Assembly: GCA_964017045.1 (NCBI GenBank)
Contig: OZ024794.1
Coordinates: 49,729,013 to 49,793,012, forward strand
DNA from: Omphiscola glabra
Lineage: Eukaryota > Mollusca > Gastropoda > Lymnaeidae
DNA length: 64,000 bases
Direction: 5' to 3'
In this document: positions 34,641 through 45,860 of the stretch, in pieces
Layout of the letters: each line of letters starts with the position of its first letter
Numbering within the stretch: the stretch's first letter is position 1
Position numbers and translations under genes: made by a program
Notes under the pieces: model-generated
What the model was told of the DNA's origin: nothing
The model's database searches: none
Seen by the model: the letters and a program-made list of their open reading frames with translations, nothing else

Positions 34641-37375
34641 TTAAGAACTGACTGCGAGAAATGCCCTTCTCTCAGAGAAGCAAGCCACTCCAAGTGTAAA
34701 AGTTTAGCGGGCGGGCTGTGAGAAAAAAATACGAAGGTTAAAGCTCTTTCTAAGCGTTTTAATCAAAGAGTTTTAAACCAAACCTTCAAACGGAAAGCTG
34801 AGGTCATTAATAAATTGAGATTAAAAAATAAATCACTAAAAGAAGAAATGAAGTCTCACAGCAAAGTATTTAGTAAGTGTACTGAATGTTCAGCCAAGGT
34901 GTCAAAACTGGAGCGGGAGAAGAAAATTCTAGAGCGTCACATCTCATTGCTCAGAAGAGAAAATGTAACTTTAAAAAAATCATTAAAATTGATTAATGAA
35001 GAAAGGAAAAGTTCATTGCTTACAATCGATAGTTTGATGGAGACGGAAAGCAAGGAATCCATTCTGACTACAACTGCACTGGCACATTCACCGACTGCAA
35101 AGAATCAACAAATAAAGACCTACGCTCCCCCCAATGAGAAAATGTATCTACAACTGCCTGATAAACCAAGTTCCTATTCAAAGAGCAGGGGTTGTTATAT
35201 CATTTACAGTGAAGGAGTTAACGGGATTGGACTTGACCGACATTCCACGATCTTCAACCATTGGAAACATGGCTTTAGAGATTGGAATCTTGTCGGATAT
35301 TCAGGTAGCTGATATCATGTACTCTTCAGAAAACCTCACCTTCTCCTGGGACTCCACGCCAATTGATGGGCAGCACTACAATGCTTGCCATATCTCTACA
35401 GGTGAACAGAACCTGACTATTAAAGTGGCTGGAGTTCCTGGAGGTAAGACAGAGGACTACCTGAACCAACTCGTTAACTCCCTTCAGGATCTAGCTACCC
35501 TGTATTCTTTATACAACAAGGTGGATCAGCATGTTGTGTTACATCGTATCGTGCAGTCCTTTAGTGCCACTCTTAGTGACAGGGCGAAGGTCAATCAATG
35601 TGTTTCAATGCAGTTGGGTGATTTGTTGAATAAGGAAGTTAATTCAACTGAAATGCAATCTGCATCCACTGGAAGGAATGGCTTCTGAAGCACGGAAGCA
35701 GTGTAAGCTCCTTGATACTGCCTGGAGTACCACCGATATGTCATTTGGGAATGATGGATGTGCTGCAAATCTTATCCGGGCTGTATCTAAACTGAGGTAA
35801 CTTTAATTTAAATCTTTTACATATGGCTTGTTTTAGTACATAGATTTAATTAAATTACTGAACTTAAATAGTTCTGAAGATGTTAATTTTGATATAAGCA
35901 CATAAATACAGTTTTGTGTTTTTCCCCCCTCGGCAGGTATAAGATGTCATCTGGTGATCCTGCAGGGTTGACAGCATTCCTGGAGAAGGAGAATCTGAAA
36001 CCCGTAATTATTCCTCGCTACGCAGGAAACAGACTCCACATTTTGTTTCACCTTGCAGGAGTCATTTTTAAGATAAAAGAATCGCTAGCCCAGTACCTTA
36101 AAAAATATTGCACATCTGTCAAATTGAGAACGGCCCTACTGAATGACATCTGGTGCAATGAGATTCTTATACAACTACGAGTCTTAGGTAACCTAGTTCT
36201 ATTTCTCTTTTTATTATTTCATACCAGGAAAATAAATAAGATGAATTAATATTCAATTGTATGGGGATGTTGCTTATGCTCGTTATTTTTCATGATAGGT
36301 CTCTTTGGGAAACTCGTAACTGGACCCTGGATGACTCAATTTTACAGGAACTCAAAAGGTTTAAAGCATTTGGAGATGGTAGGTATTTTTTAAATCTACT
36401 TTATGGTGATTTTTGTTAAAAAACCAAATGAATATGCAATTTTCACCATTGTCATTAGCTTTAGCTTTTTCCTTTTTTAATCAATAGATTCCACACATGG
36501 AGACATGCATTGCCAACCTGAAGGAGATCAACAAACAACCCAATTTGATATTGACCATGGAGGAAGATGTTTTTAGTTTACCGATTGATGAGGATGAAGT
36601 GTTGCTGGAGCTCCGGAGCCACGAACCGTGTCCACGATTTTTTGAGACAGTTGCTGCGCTGTCTATAGGATTTGTATCAGTCTTAAACAGGCAGCTTGAG
36701 GCGTATCTTGTTGGGGATCTGGCTAATCCATCAGCAGAATTAATGGCCCTGACCTCATCAGTTCCTGTTCATAATATCCATAGTGAGAGGGTTTTGGGGA
36801 TGGTCGATGCCCAATTTAAAAGAGCCCCTAATGCTTCCACTGCTTTCGTTGATGCCAAGGTTAAAGCTTTGGTCAACAAAACTATGGACTGGTTATTGGG
36901 TAAACCTATTTTAAAGCAAGAGAGGCTCATTAAGTTTGCTATTGGTGAAGCCAGAAAATCTAGGATAGTGTTAAATCGTCGGGATAAAGATATGAAGGAT
37001 GTTAAGATAGCTCGTCAGATAGCGGTGGGACAGAAGAGGGAACAGGGAGAGAGGAATAAGTTGGAGAAGAGAGTTAGACCTTTATTAGAATCTGATCGAG
37101 GGTTTAATGATGTGTTATTTAATGATATATGTCAGAATGTTAAAGTTAAGCTGACCCTGCTACTCTCTTGTAGAATGGCCTGCCTTCCTATGAGGATTAG
37201 GCACACTTGGGATGTTGATGGGGAGGAGAAGGAGTTTATTGGAGATTTAGTTGGGTATGTTAAGAAGTCTGGGAAAGTGTTTTGTAGGTTGGTATTTTCT
37301 GACATAGATCATGAAGAGATAACATTATCACATTTAGTTTCTGATGTTATAATGGGAGATTTTCATTTTGTTTAG
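34641..37375 (+). pseudogene. multi-exon transposase-like gene, first exon damaged
   Basis: Exons about 34641-35796, 35937-36187, 36299-36378 and 36488-37375, with GT-AG introns and closing phases (2, 1, 0). The first exon reads LRTDCEKC, an in-frame TGA at 34719, then RVLNQTFKRKAEVINKLR and a coiled coil; a frameshift near 35160-35220 leads to ELTGLDLTDIP and NLTFSWDSTPIDGQHY (candidate first acidic catalytic residue); another near 35650 leads to LHPLEGMASEARKQ. Later exons give RYAGNRLHILFHLAG, GPWMTQFYRN, and in the last exon HSERVLGMVDAQFKRAPNAS and NKTMDWLL, ending in TAG. It resembles the intron-bearing DDE/RNase H-like transposase families that are multicopy in cnidarians and lophotrochozoans; I cannot name the superfamily. 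The intact 3' half suggests a recent loss, or sequencing errors in exon 1. Confidence 0.68.
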
Positions 37376-37605
37376 TTGTGTTTTGATGAAATTTATTTGA
37401 ATTTTCATCGCTCTAATTTTAAAGGATAATTTTTAATGTTTTTGTATACTTTCAGGTGGACGCGCTGTCACATTTAGTTTCTGATGTTCTTCGGGAGATT
37501 TTTATTTTGTTTGTGTGTTTTGATGAAATTTATTTGAATTTTCGGCTCACTCATTTTAAAGTTTAATTTTTAAAATGTTGTATACTTTCAGGTGGACAAG
37601 GATGC
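37325..37605. repeat. tandem duplication of the transposase gene's 3' end, about 140 bp
   Basis: TCACATTTAGTTTCTGATGT through TATACTTTCAGGTGGAC occurs at about 37328-37460 and again at about 37468-37597. The first copy spans the stop codon; the second is diverged and non-coding. CTTTCAGGTGGAC at each junction looks like a splice acceptor. Confidence 0.75.
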
Positions 37606-38499
37606 AATCTGTTGCTGTGGACTAGGACACTATCTGTTGCTGTGGACCGTGGATTGCAATATTGCATTGCGTGTTTTTATGTTTTGAATTTAAATGCACC
37701 GATACAATAATGATGATGGAGATTCATATAATATCTTTTATATAAAATGTTCTGAATTATTGTTTTTGTATTTAAATACTTTATTAAATTTAGATTGTCA
37801 TTGTCACTGTCCATTTGTTTTGAAGATTTTTTTGAAATAGCATTGTTAGTTTAAAAGTTATTTATTAGTCTAAAAGTTATGTATTTAAATGTAAAAATGT
37901 CTCGGCCGTGGTTGCTTTTCATCAAATATTTTTCTAAAATTGCATAAATTTTTCTGATCTGTATTTCATTTATTTTAAGTGTGCCTTACTTTTAGATGGA
38001 CATTATCTGTTTGTATTGAAAATTTTATAGCAGTAGCTTTGTTGGTTTAGTAATTATGTCACTTTTTGAAAAATTAAATTTTCCGCCAATTGTCGTTATC
38101 CACGCCATATGCTCATAAAGTCATATTTAATAAAATATAATAAGTTAATTCACAATTCATGTATTTTGTTATGTTAAACACTGTATTGTAAATGTCTCCT
38201 CCAAATTTGAGAGCTCTAACATTAATAGCCAAAAAGATACAAGCAAGATAGTACAAAAAGTGTAATAATGCGATCACAGTTTTAAAACTTAAATACAAAG
38301 CCGAATAGTGGGGAAAAATAAATCACAAAAAAATTCATAACTTTTCTTCTATAAGTCATAGAAAGATTATCTTGGTTTTCATTGGAAAGCTTAGAGCCAG
38401 CTCTTTCCAATGATATGGTATTTGTGTATGTCTGATGTATTTGAAAATTTGACTTGGGCAAAAAAAACGCTGGCTTCGCGCGGTACATTTCTGTGACGA
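37606..38499. other. AT-rich stretch, nothing recognised
   Basis: No element ends, exons or tandem repeats seen. Minus-strand open frames near 38113-38553 are unsupported. Confidence 0.3.
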
Positions 38500-39380
38500 G
38501 CCGTGAACGGCGGGTTTCGGTATGTGTCGGGCTTTGTTGTTCCTATGCGTCATTTTCTAAAAATAAATAAGTTTCAGTCTTAAACTGTGTCATTCTGACC
38601 GGTCTCAGACGAACAGTTGGAGCGCATAGTATGCATACTGTGGGTAAGTTAAAACTTGTGTTGGTTTTTTTGTTTAGCATATGGGCGAAATAAAAACTTT
38701 AAAGGGAGATAGCTTGATCCCTTTAACATTGAAAGGATTTATAGTTAACATTACTGGCTATTGCTAGAATTTATAATACCAAACGGAAAAAAGAAATCCA
38801 CATGTTATGGAAAAACGGCGGCCATCTTTTTTTACATAATTTTTTTTGACCGGAGGGAGGTGAAATTATTTGAAAATAAGACGCTTTAAATAAAACATTT
38901 CTAAATCATTAACATCTGATTAAACAAAAGTTTTTGATTCTAATATGAGTAAACAATATAAATGTATGCACATAAATAATTATTTGTTTTAAATTAATTG
39001 TTTGTATAATTTGTCTTTATAATATAAGAAATTGATCAATTTGCAAATAATAATTCCTCTTCTTCAACAACAATAACAATGATCACAATGTATTTATTAG
39101 CTATTATTATTAGATAAACTAGTCTACTAGTACTAGTTATAAGGGTGTATCGATAGACCCATATTCATACTAGAATTAAATTAATGAAATAAAAAATTTA
39201 ATACTAGGGAATTTCTGTTATTTGCGTTATTTAATTGCAAACAATCTTCTTCTTTTTTCAGTCTACCGTGTCTACCCTAGTTATTATCGGATTATCCATC
39301 CCTGTTTAGTGTTTATCTTCCACTGAGCCTGAGCACTTCATTAACCTCTTGAAGACTTATCCTCTTTAAAAGCAGTGAAA

Positions 39381-42300
39381 ATGGCTGAAGTTTATATTAA
39401 AAAAACAATTAAAGACTTTGAAAATTTTGTGTCAAGCTTCGCTGAGGATGCAGTAACTAAGTGTTACAGAAATGGTTATATGGTCCATTTGTATTTCAGT
39501 AATGGAAAGAACTTAGGTAATGCTGCAGAGTCACTGGTTAAATGTTTCCAAGAATCAGACAGTAATTATGTGCCAAATAAAAGCGCTGCAAGGACCAGTA
39601 TACGTGATCTATTGGATAAAATAAAGGGCTTAAAGAAAAATGTTGATAAAAGCTGGCGTATTATGGAAGATTTGCTACTTCGGCCTGTTCATGTACCTAT
39701 ACCAAAGCCAAAGAAGAGACAGTTGATACCTGATATCACTCCAAGTCGCTACAACATGGAAGAGACGGTAATAAATTCACCACCTCATTAATAATCTTTT
39801 TTTTTTCTAACATTTTGTGCTTTATATTTTTTCAGCTATCCTGTCCTCAGCCTAGTCTAATAGTACCGGTACTGTCTTTTGTATTTCTACAAATTATGTT
39901 TCATTTATCCCTTCTGTAAGCCTTCAGGATTTTGATAGCATAGTGGCAAGCTTTGCTGAAGATGCAGCCACTAAGATGTATAGGAATGGCTACGTCTTCT
40001 ATCTTTATACCAGCAGTACCAACAACAAGGGGGACACACCAAAACTGCTGTGTCTGCACTTGATGAGGTCTTCAATTTGAAGTTCAAAGAAATAGCTCAA
40101 GTACTGTACTTTACTTACTATAAGATGAACTTTTTTCTTTGAAAAATTGCCTACAAATTTCAGGTGCATCTTATTCTTATACTAGAAATTAATATAAATG
40201 GTAAAAATGTAATTTTTAAAAAAAATTGCTAGAAAATTAAGGTGCGTCTTATAGTCCGTAAAATATGGTATGTGTCCAACAACATTGTACAAATTTAAAC
40301 TGGATAAAAATCCAATACTTTTTTTCAGCCTATGAAACTCCCAGGGTTACCAAGAAGAAAAAGATGGTGCCCTACAGCTCTTTTGGTTTTTCAACTCATG
40401 TACATAATGTAATACTAGTGCATGATGCGTTAAGCATAGATAGAAATTGTAGAAACTTTTTTTTCCCCTCAGCTTCTAGATTTTCTGCCTAGATAAAAAT
40501 TTCTGATTTTAATAATTTTGTGACAAGCTTTGCCCCAAGATGCAGCCACAAAGAAGTATAGGAATAGGAATGCTGTCCTTCCTTATAGAAGCAGCACCAA
40601 CAAGACGGGACGTATGAAAGCTACAGTGTCCCTGCCTGATGAGGGCTTTCAGCGATAACAGCTGTCTATCTAACAAGAATGCAAATACATTTTTGTCTAT
40701 TAAAATAGGACATGCTTCAAAGGTTGAAAAATCAATTATTACATGACAAAACTGGATTATTATTCAGATTTGTTTGCTGCAGCCCCTTAAAGCACCAGTT
40801 ACTAAGTAAAAGTAGTTGTCCTCAAGCTATGTTGATATAACTCTAAGCACTCTAAGATAAATGTTTCATCCACAGATTGCTCATCAGCAGTTTGATAGCC
40901 TACCGGTGGCTCCAGAAAAACAACTCAAAACTGACTGTGAGAAGTGTTCTAAAAGAAGAAAATTTTACATGACGTCCGTATCAGAAATGAAGGTTAAACT
41001 CAGATCATTACGAAAAACTTTGAGAGAAATGTTAAGAAACTATAATTTCAGAGTTGTGAATCAAAATATGAAAAGAAAGGATGCAGCCATAGACAAGTTA
41101 AGAAGGGAAAGAAAAGCTTTAAAAATAGAAAATTTGAACCTAAAACTAGAAGTAAATATGTTAAAATCCTTAACTGGTAAGGAGAATGTTGCTGTTCCTA
41201 AAAAGAACCAACATAAAACACCATACGATTTAGCTCAAGTAAGTTTAGGAATTGAAACTTTAACAAAGAAAATTCAAATAAAAGAAGAAATGATCCAAGA
41301 ACTTGAATCAGATGTTGGAAAGTTAAAGTGTGACCTGACAAAATTACAGGAGCAAATATCTGTTAAAAAACTAACACCTGGAGAACCTGAGGCGCAGTTT
41401 CAGGCCAAAAGGTATGAGACAATGTTTAGAACAGCGGTTCTCAACCTGTGGGTCGCGACCCCTTTGGGGGTCGATCGGCCCTTTTCCATGGGTCGCCTAA
41501 GACCATCGGAATACACATATACTCTACAGTTATGAAGTAGCAATGAAATTAATTTTTTGGTTGGGGTCGCCACAGCACGAGGAACTGTATTATAGGGTCG
41601 CTTCTGTAGGAAGGTTGAGAACCACTGGTTTAGAACATTTAAAGAAAAATAAGACAGTGTATTTTAACTTACGATTTCATTATTATATCAGTTGTATAGT
41701 CTTATTTACAAGCATTAAATAACTTAAATTTGAGAGACTTTTTTTTTCATATTTTAAAAATCACATTAGCAAAAAGAGAAAACATATCCGCACCCCTGAA
41801 GATATAGTTTTACAATCTCAAGAGAAGGAAGAGACCTTGAATCATGGTAAAACACCTTTTAAAGATTTTTTTTATAATTAAGTTAAGCCTGGAATACTTA
41901 AAGAGTCAGATGATAACATTAAATTCATGTTATGTTAAAATTACAATTCAATTATATTTTTTTTAATTGGCAACTAAGGAAATAAGAATAAGAGGCAAGA
42001 ATAATATGTAACAAAAAGTAATATCCCTGGTAAAGATCCCATGATTTTAAGTTTTTAAATAAGATAAGATCAATTTTCTGTGTGACAGAAGGATGGTGGG
42101 AGGTAGAGAAATTTACAGACATTCCAGCCAATGTTGCCATTGAAATTGAAGATCAGACTTACATCACAGTCCTTGACAATGGGGCTTTAGAACTTTGGAA
42201 TCACAAGGACTCAGGTGAGCATCAACTTAAACAAAAATCCAGCGTCACAATGCATGTTCATGATTTCTTGTTGTTATAGGCCACATTGTCACGACCTATG

Positions 42301-44083
42301 GGTTAGGGAATCAAAACATGGCATGTACGGCTCCTCCCCCATTGATTAGAATACTTAAATATTGGGAACCACTATGTGTGCTTTTGGTATAAGTTGAATA
42401 ATTTATTTCTCTGGAACCCTTGTGTATTATGCTATGAATTTTATCTGTTTGGTAAGTGGATTTTATTCACTATACCATAGAATATTTACAAGTCTAAATT
42501 TGAGGATTTTGTAATAAGTAATTGGGGGTGTTTTCACATTCATCTATGGGGGTCGAAGTCTCTTCTATTTAAAATATCTAAAAAAAAACATTTAACTTAT
42601 AGAAATATAAAAGTGTATCTTAGATAGTCGAGACAATATAGAAATGGTCACATTTAAGTCTCTGGGATTTTGACTTTTACTCAGGTTCTGGTCTCTAGGT
42701 ATTGTCATTTTACCACAGGAAATCTGCCAGAAGGCAAGTAATAAACCCTCTTTGTCGATGTGTGGTGTACATGCTTTCAAGCTCCTCGCACATTTTTTTT
42801 TATAGTGGGCATGCTAATGAGTTTTTGATTTGCATCCCTAAAGTGTGCCATTGTCTTGTCCTTTTTCTTTTGACTCTTTCTCTATCTTTTTCTTAAGATT
42901 TTTATTTGGCTTTGTTTATAGGACCTCAAGACTTTTATCTAGTTTATAATACATTTAAAACTGTCAGCTTCACATCACCACTCAGCTACATTATCTTAAT
43001 GTTTTGTTGTTTTTGGCCATAAGTTGCTTTATTAACAAATTTAAAAAATGTAATTTCAGTTCCTTTTTTTTTCACAGGAGAGGGACCCACCAACACTGCT
43101 GATATTTTCACAACCATTAGAATAAATACATCAAAAGTTGCCTTCAAGTCTGTGAATGGCAAACACTGGAGTTTGCAAAGTGATGGTAGAGTTGTTAGTA
43201 TAGCTGAGACTGTTGGGGCCAGGGAACAGTTTGAACCAGTGTTTCAGGAAGTTAGTCAGTAATACTATCTCTTGGTATTATATATAAATGTACATCATCA
43301 ATATTTTATTTTACCTTTTAATATCTGATTCATTGCTATTGAATATAGTGGTTCCAGGTAACTAAAGCTAAATTTTTATCATTATGCCTTTGGTTTTCAT
43401 TAAAATAAAGACCGCTTTGAAATATATATTTTTCATATCAGGTTTGTACAAAATACAATTTTGGTTTTAAGTTAAAAGAATTTAATAATTTCTATTTCCA
43501 CTTGATGTGTCTAATACCGGTAACAAGATCTTAACTGAACAATTATTTTTTGTTTCAAGGACAGCTGATAAACAGTAACTGAACTTCATTATATCATTCT
43601 TCTTCAAATAATAGTGATAACGCTATAATACGTTTAAAAGAGTTCAATAATTTCAATTTTCACTTGTGTCTAAATAATAAAATCTTAACTCAGCCATTAT
43701 TGTTTGTTTCAAGTACCGGTACTGGTGATGAACCATATAAGATATTCTCTAATACCATATAATGCTAATTATTTTTTCTAAATTTTACTAGGGAAAGTTG
43801 TCTAACTTTCTTTAAGATGCATTTATAAGATTCTTCTTCACATGATAGTGATAGTAATTAATAGTGGCAATTTTTTTTTACAAATATATGTTATATTATT
43901 ATTATAATTTAATATGATATATTTTTTCTGTATTTTCAGGGCAAGATGGCATTAATTGGTCATAACAACTGTTTCTTGTCTTATAATGAAGATGGTGTCA
44001 TTGTTTGTGATAGTTGTACAGCTGATTCAAAAATGTGGTTCAAACTGAGATCAAATGCTGCCAGAATAAAAGATGCAGGGTAA
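39381..44083 (+). CDS. FRG1-like protein with transposase-type coiled coil, paralogue B
   Basis: Six exons: 39381-39767, 40876-41411, 41770-41846, 42089-42214, 43078-43250 and 43940-44083; phases 0, 2, 1, 1, 0, giving 480 codons plus TAA. The intron positions are the same as in paralogue A. Residues 1-129 hold FVSSFAEDAVTKCYRNGYMV; 130-308 hold LKTDCEKC, FRVVNQNMKRKDAAIDKLRR and a coiled coil to about 290; 334-480 form the FRG1-like trefoil (DNGALELW, FKSVNGKHWSLQSDGRVV, GAREQFEPVFQ, GKMALIGHNNCFLSYNEDG). Length differences from A are all in codon multiples and no exon is broken, so both copies look maintained. The SPIN-like MITE lies in intron 2. The basic cluster KPKKRQ (about 110-118) and the Lys-rich SKKRK could act as nuclear localisation signals; that is inference. 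The domain before the coiled coil is unknown to me. Confidence 0.78.
39928..40080 (+). pseudogene. partial duplicate of the first-exon domain, intron 1 of paralogue B
   Basis: After an acceptor-like CCTTCAG the frame reads DFDSIVASFAEDAATKMYRN and GYVFYLYTSSTNNKG, then drifts and ends in TGA. It is closer to exon 1 than the decayed copy at 40495. No equally clear counterpart was found in paralogue A, where intron 1 is shorter here. Confidence 0.65.
40495..40658 (+). pseudogene. second decayed copy of the first-exon domain (paralogue B)
   Basis: ISDFNNFVTSFA, a one-base frameshift in a CCCC run, then QDAATKKYRNRNAVLPY and SSTNKTG to a TAA. It is the partner of 23371-23532 in paralogue A. Confidence 0.6.
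41432..41627. mobile_element. SPIN-like hAT MITE in intron 2 of FRG1-like paralogue B
   Basis: This 196-bp element has ends CAGCGGTTCTCAACCTGTGG and GGTTGAGAACCACTG and a perfect 8-bp target duplication GTTTAGAA (41424-41431, 41628-41635). The interior matches 14282-14481 (GGGTCGCGACCCCTTTGGGG, GAGGAACTGTATTA-AGGGTCG). Paralogue A has the empty site (AATGTATAGAACATTTT at 24290). Insertion lies 13 bases after the exon 2 donor. Confidence 0.9.
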
Positions 44084-44499
44084 GGTGACACAAATCAAAG
44101 AAGAAAAATTCCAAAACGTCCAGAAATAATATAGTGGGTGAGTTTCAATTGTTTCTTTTTTAGATAGGGTACTTTATTTTGTAAGTGTGGTATTTAACCA
44201 TTTGCATAATTGACAAATCATTAAGTACTGTGTTTTACCTGTGCATGACCTGCAAAGAACCTGACACCGAGGCCACTTATGCTTTAGAATGACACCTTCT
44301 GTGAGCAACTTCTGGAATGAAGGTGTCTTCCATAATAAAAAAAATTATTTTAGGTCATGCACCCTGAGCTGCATTTATTTCAATGAACTGATAGGCCACA
44401 TTTTTTGGCCAACTGTATGTTTTTTTTCTAGGAGGGGCTGCAAAAATGTTGGCTCACCCTGGTGGTACTAAACCATAGCTATTCGACTGTGGTGCTACT

Positions 44500-45140
44500 G
44501 TCCATGTAGGGCTTTGGCTTGCCTCACCACATCCTTTCACTTAGACCTAACTGATGCTTTTCTTTTCTCAGCTGCTTTAGATCTCTCTTCACATCATCCA
44601 TCCATCTAAGCCTAGGTCTGCCCTCTTCACTTCTCTGTCATTTGGCATTCTTTCTGAGTGTCCTGCCCAGCATCGCTTGTCCTTTTTAAAATTTCTGCTA
44701 CTAGAGTGGGATCCTGATATTTGGCTATATAATTTCTGGTTTGTTTCTTATTCACCATCCATATTCATTCTTTGTTGGTCCAATAATCTTTGGGAGTACC
44801 TTTCTCTCCTATGTGTTTTTTAGGGTCCAAGTTTCAATTGCATATGTTGTAAATAATCATAATCTGAAAACAGTTTCATTTGTAATGTTTACTTTTGAGT
44901 ATTTTGTGACTACTAAATTATGCCTTGTTTCTGGCAGATATTCTTTCTTTTATTTCTGTTAGTAATTCATTTCTTTCATGTATTAAGTATCCTAGGTATT
45001 TGAATTGATTACTATTTTCTTCTCTTAACATAGTCCATGTGTTATGTTTTTTGGTTGTTACCATCCAGCCCTGCTTGTAATGATGTGTCTTCTAATTCAA
45101 TAAAAGCTTTTGATATGTCTTTAGTGCTTTTTGGAAGTAA
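44500..45140 (-). mobile_element. non-LTR retrotransposon fragment, thumb and C-terminus of ORF2
   Basis: The minus strand reads LPKSTKDISKAFIELED and SLQAGLDGNNQKT near 45130-45050, typical of the region just after the YADD box, and then the same tail as 600-1035 and 26570-26960. It is broken by stops. Confidence 0.65.
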
Positions 45141-45149
45141 CACAATAAA

Positions 45150-45425
45150 ACTGCCATCAAGACCCATCTCTTCAAACTGTACTATACCGACTCATTCTCA
45201 CCCCACCTCTAACTGATAAACAATGCTCCATGCTGCTTGGTGCTGTCCATGGCTAGACAGGGGTAGATATTACTTGGATGGGTGAGGTCAAGCTTTTTAC
45301 CAATTGTTGTTTTTAAATGTAACATTTGCTGTAATTGCCTACTTTTATGTGAAGCACAGTGAGCCTAGCACTAAGCTGGGGTATTGGGCTATATAAAACC
45401 ACCTTAATAATAATACAAAACATTT
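45150..45425 (+). mobile_element. non-LTR retrotransposon 3' end with TAA-type tail
   Basis: CAAGACCCATCTCTTCAAA, CTATACCGACTCATT, TGGGTGAGGTCAAGC and TATATAAAACCACCTTAATA match 50128-50395 with substitutions. The ending in ATAATAATA is typical of LINE 3' tails. It carries no longer frame than KTHLFK-type remnants. Confidence 0.7.
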
Positions 45426-45675
45426 AAAATGTACAATGTAGTTGTTTCAATTTTTGATTGCGTTTCACTAAGTGGACGACATTAAACTCAATCATGTGAG
45501 AAAATAAGGGAATTTCAACACCAAAAATACTCTACTTACTCGATTGCAAGTTTATTTGTTCATTAGTTGTTTAAGTTTAATATTTTATTTGAGGTCAATA
45601 TATCTGGTAAAATTAATTTTGAAGAAAATGATCTTGAAAATCAATTGATCAGTTGAATGGAAATATTTTTTACAG

Positions 45676-45860
45676 ATGAAGTCCTTGCTAAAGCATTTAA
45701 CAGGACACTGGGACCACTAATGGAAGCTTTATTGATTGCAATATCCCCATATGCAAGACAGAAAAACTCTCGAATAAAAAGAGAATTTGACTTTGTGGGT
45801 GCAGATGATTTAATGCATGACCCTGAGAGTGAGAGAATTTTTTATGTTATATTTAACTAG
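45676..45860 (+). CDS. candidate orphan terminal exon, unknown protein
   Basis: After the acceptor TTTTTTACAG, an open frame of 61 codons ends in TAG: DEVLAKAFNRTLGPLMEALL, then AISPYARQKNSRIKREFDFV. The composition is protein-like, unlike the AT-driven frames around it. The frame needs one base from a preceding exon, which I could not find; the donor overlapping the FRG1-like stop (GG|GTAAGG) would give the wrong phase. It may be a real terminal exon or an element remnant. Confidence 0.3.

Larger units (their letters stand above)
38500..44300. repeat. duplicated block, copy B
   Basis: Counterpart of 18700-26560. GACGAACAGTTGGAGCGCA at about 38600 matches 18875, followed by AACGGCGGCCATCTTTTTTT (about 38813), the whole FRG1-like gene and TTTAGAATGACACCTTC at 44300. 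It lacks three insertions of copy A, with recognisable empty sites for two of them. Confidence 0.75.

Noticed and set aside
41412..41535. Extension of the FRG1-like exon 2 frame into the SPIN-like MITE
   Set aside because: A conserved donor (AAAAG|GTATGA) lies before the insertion in both paralogues and the next exon joins in phase 2.
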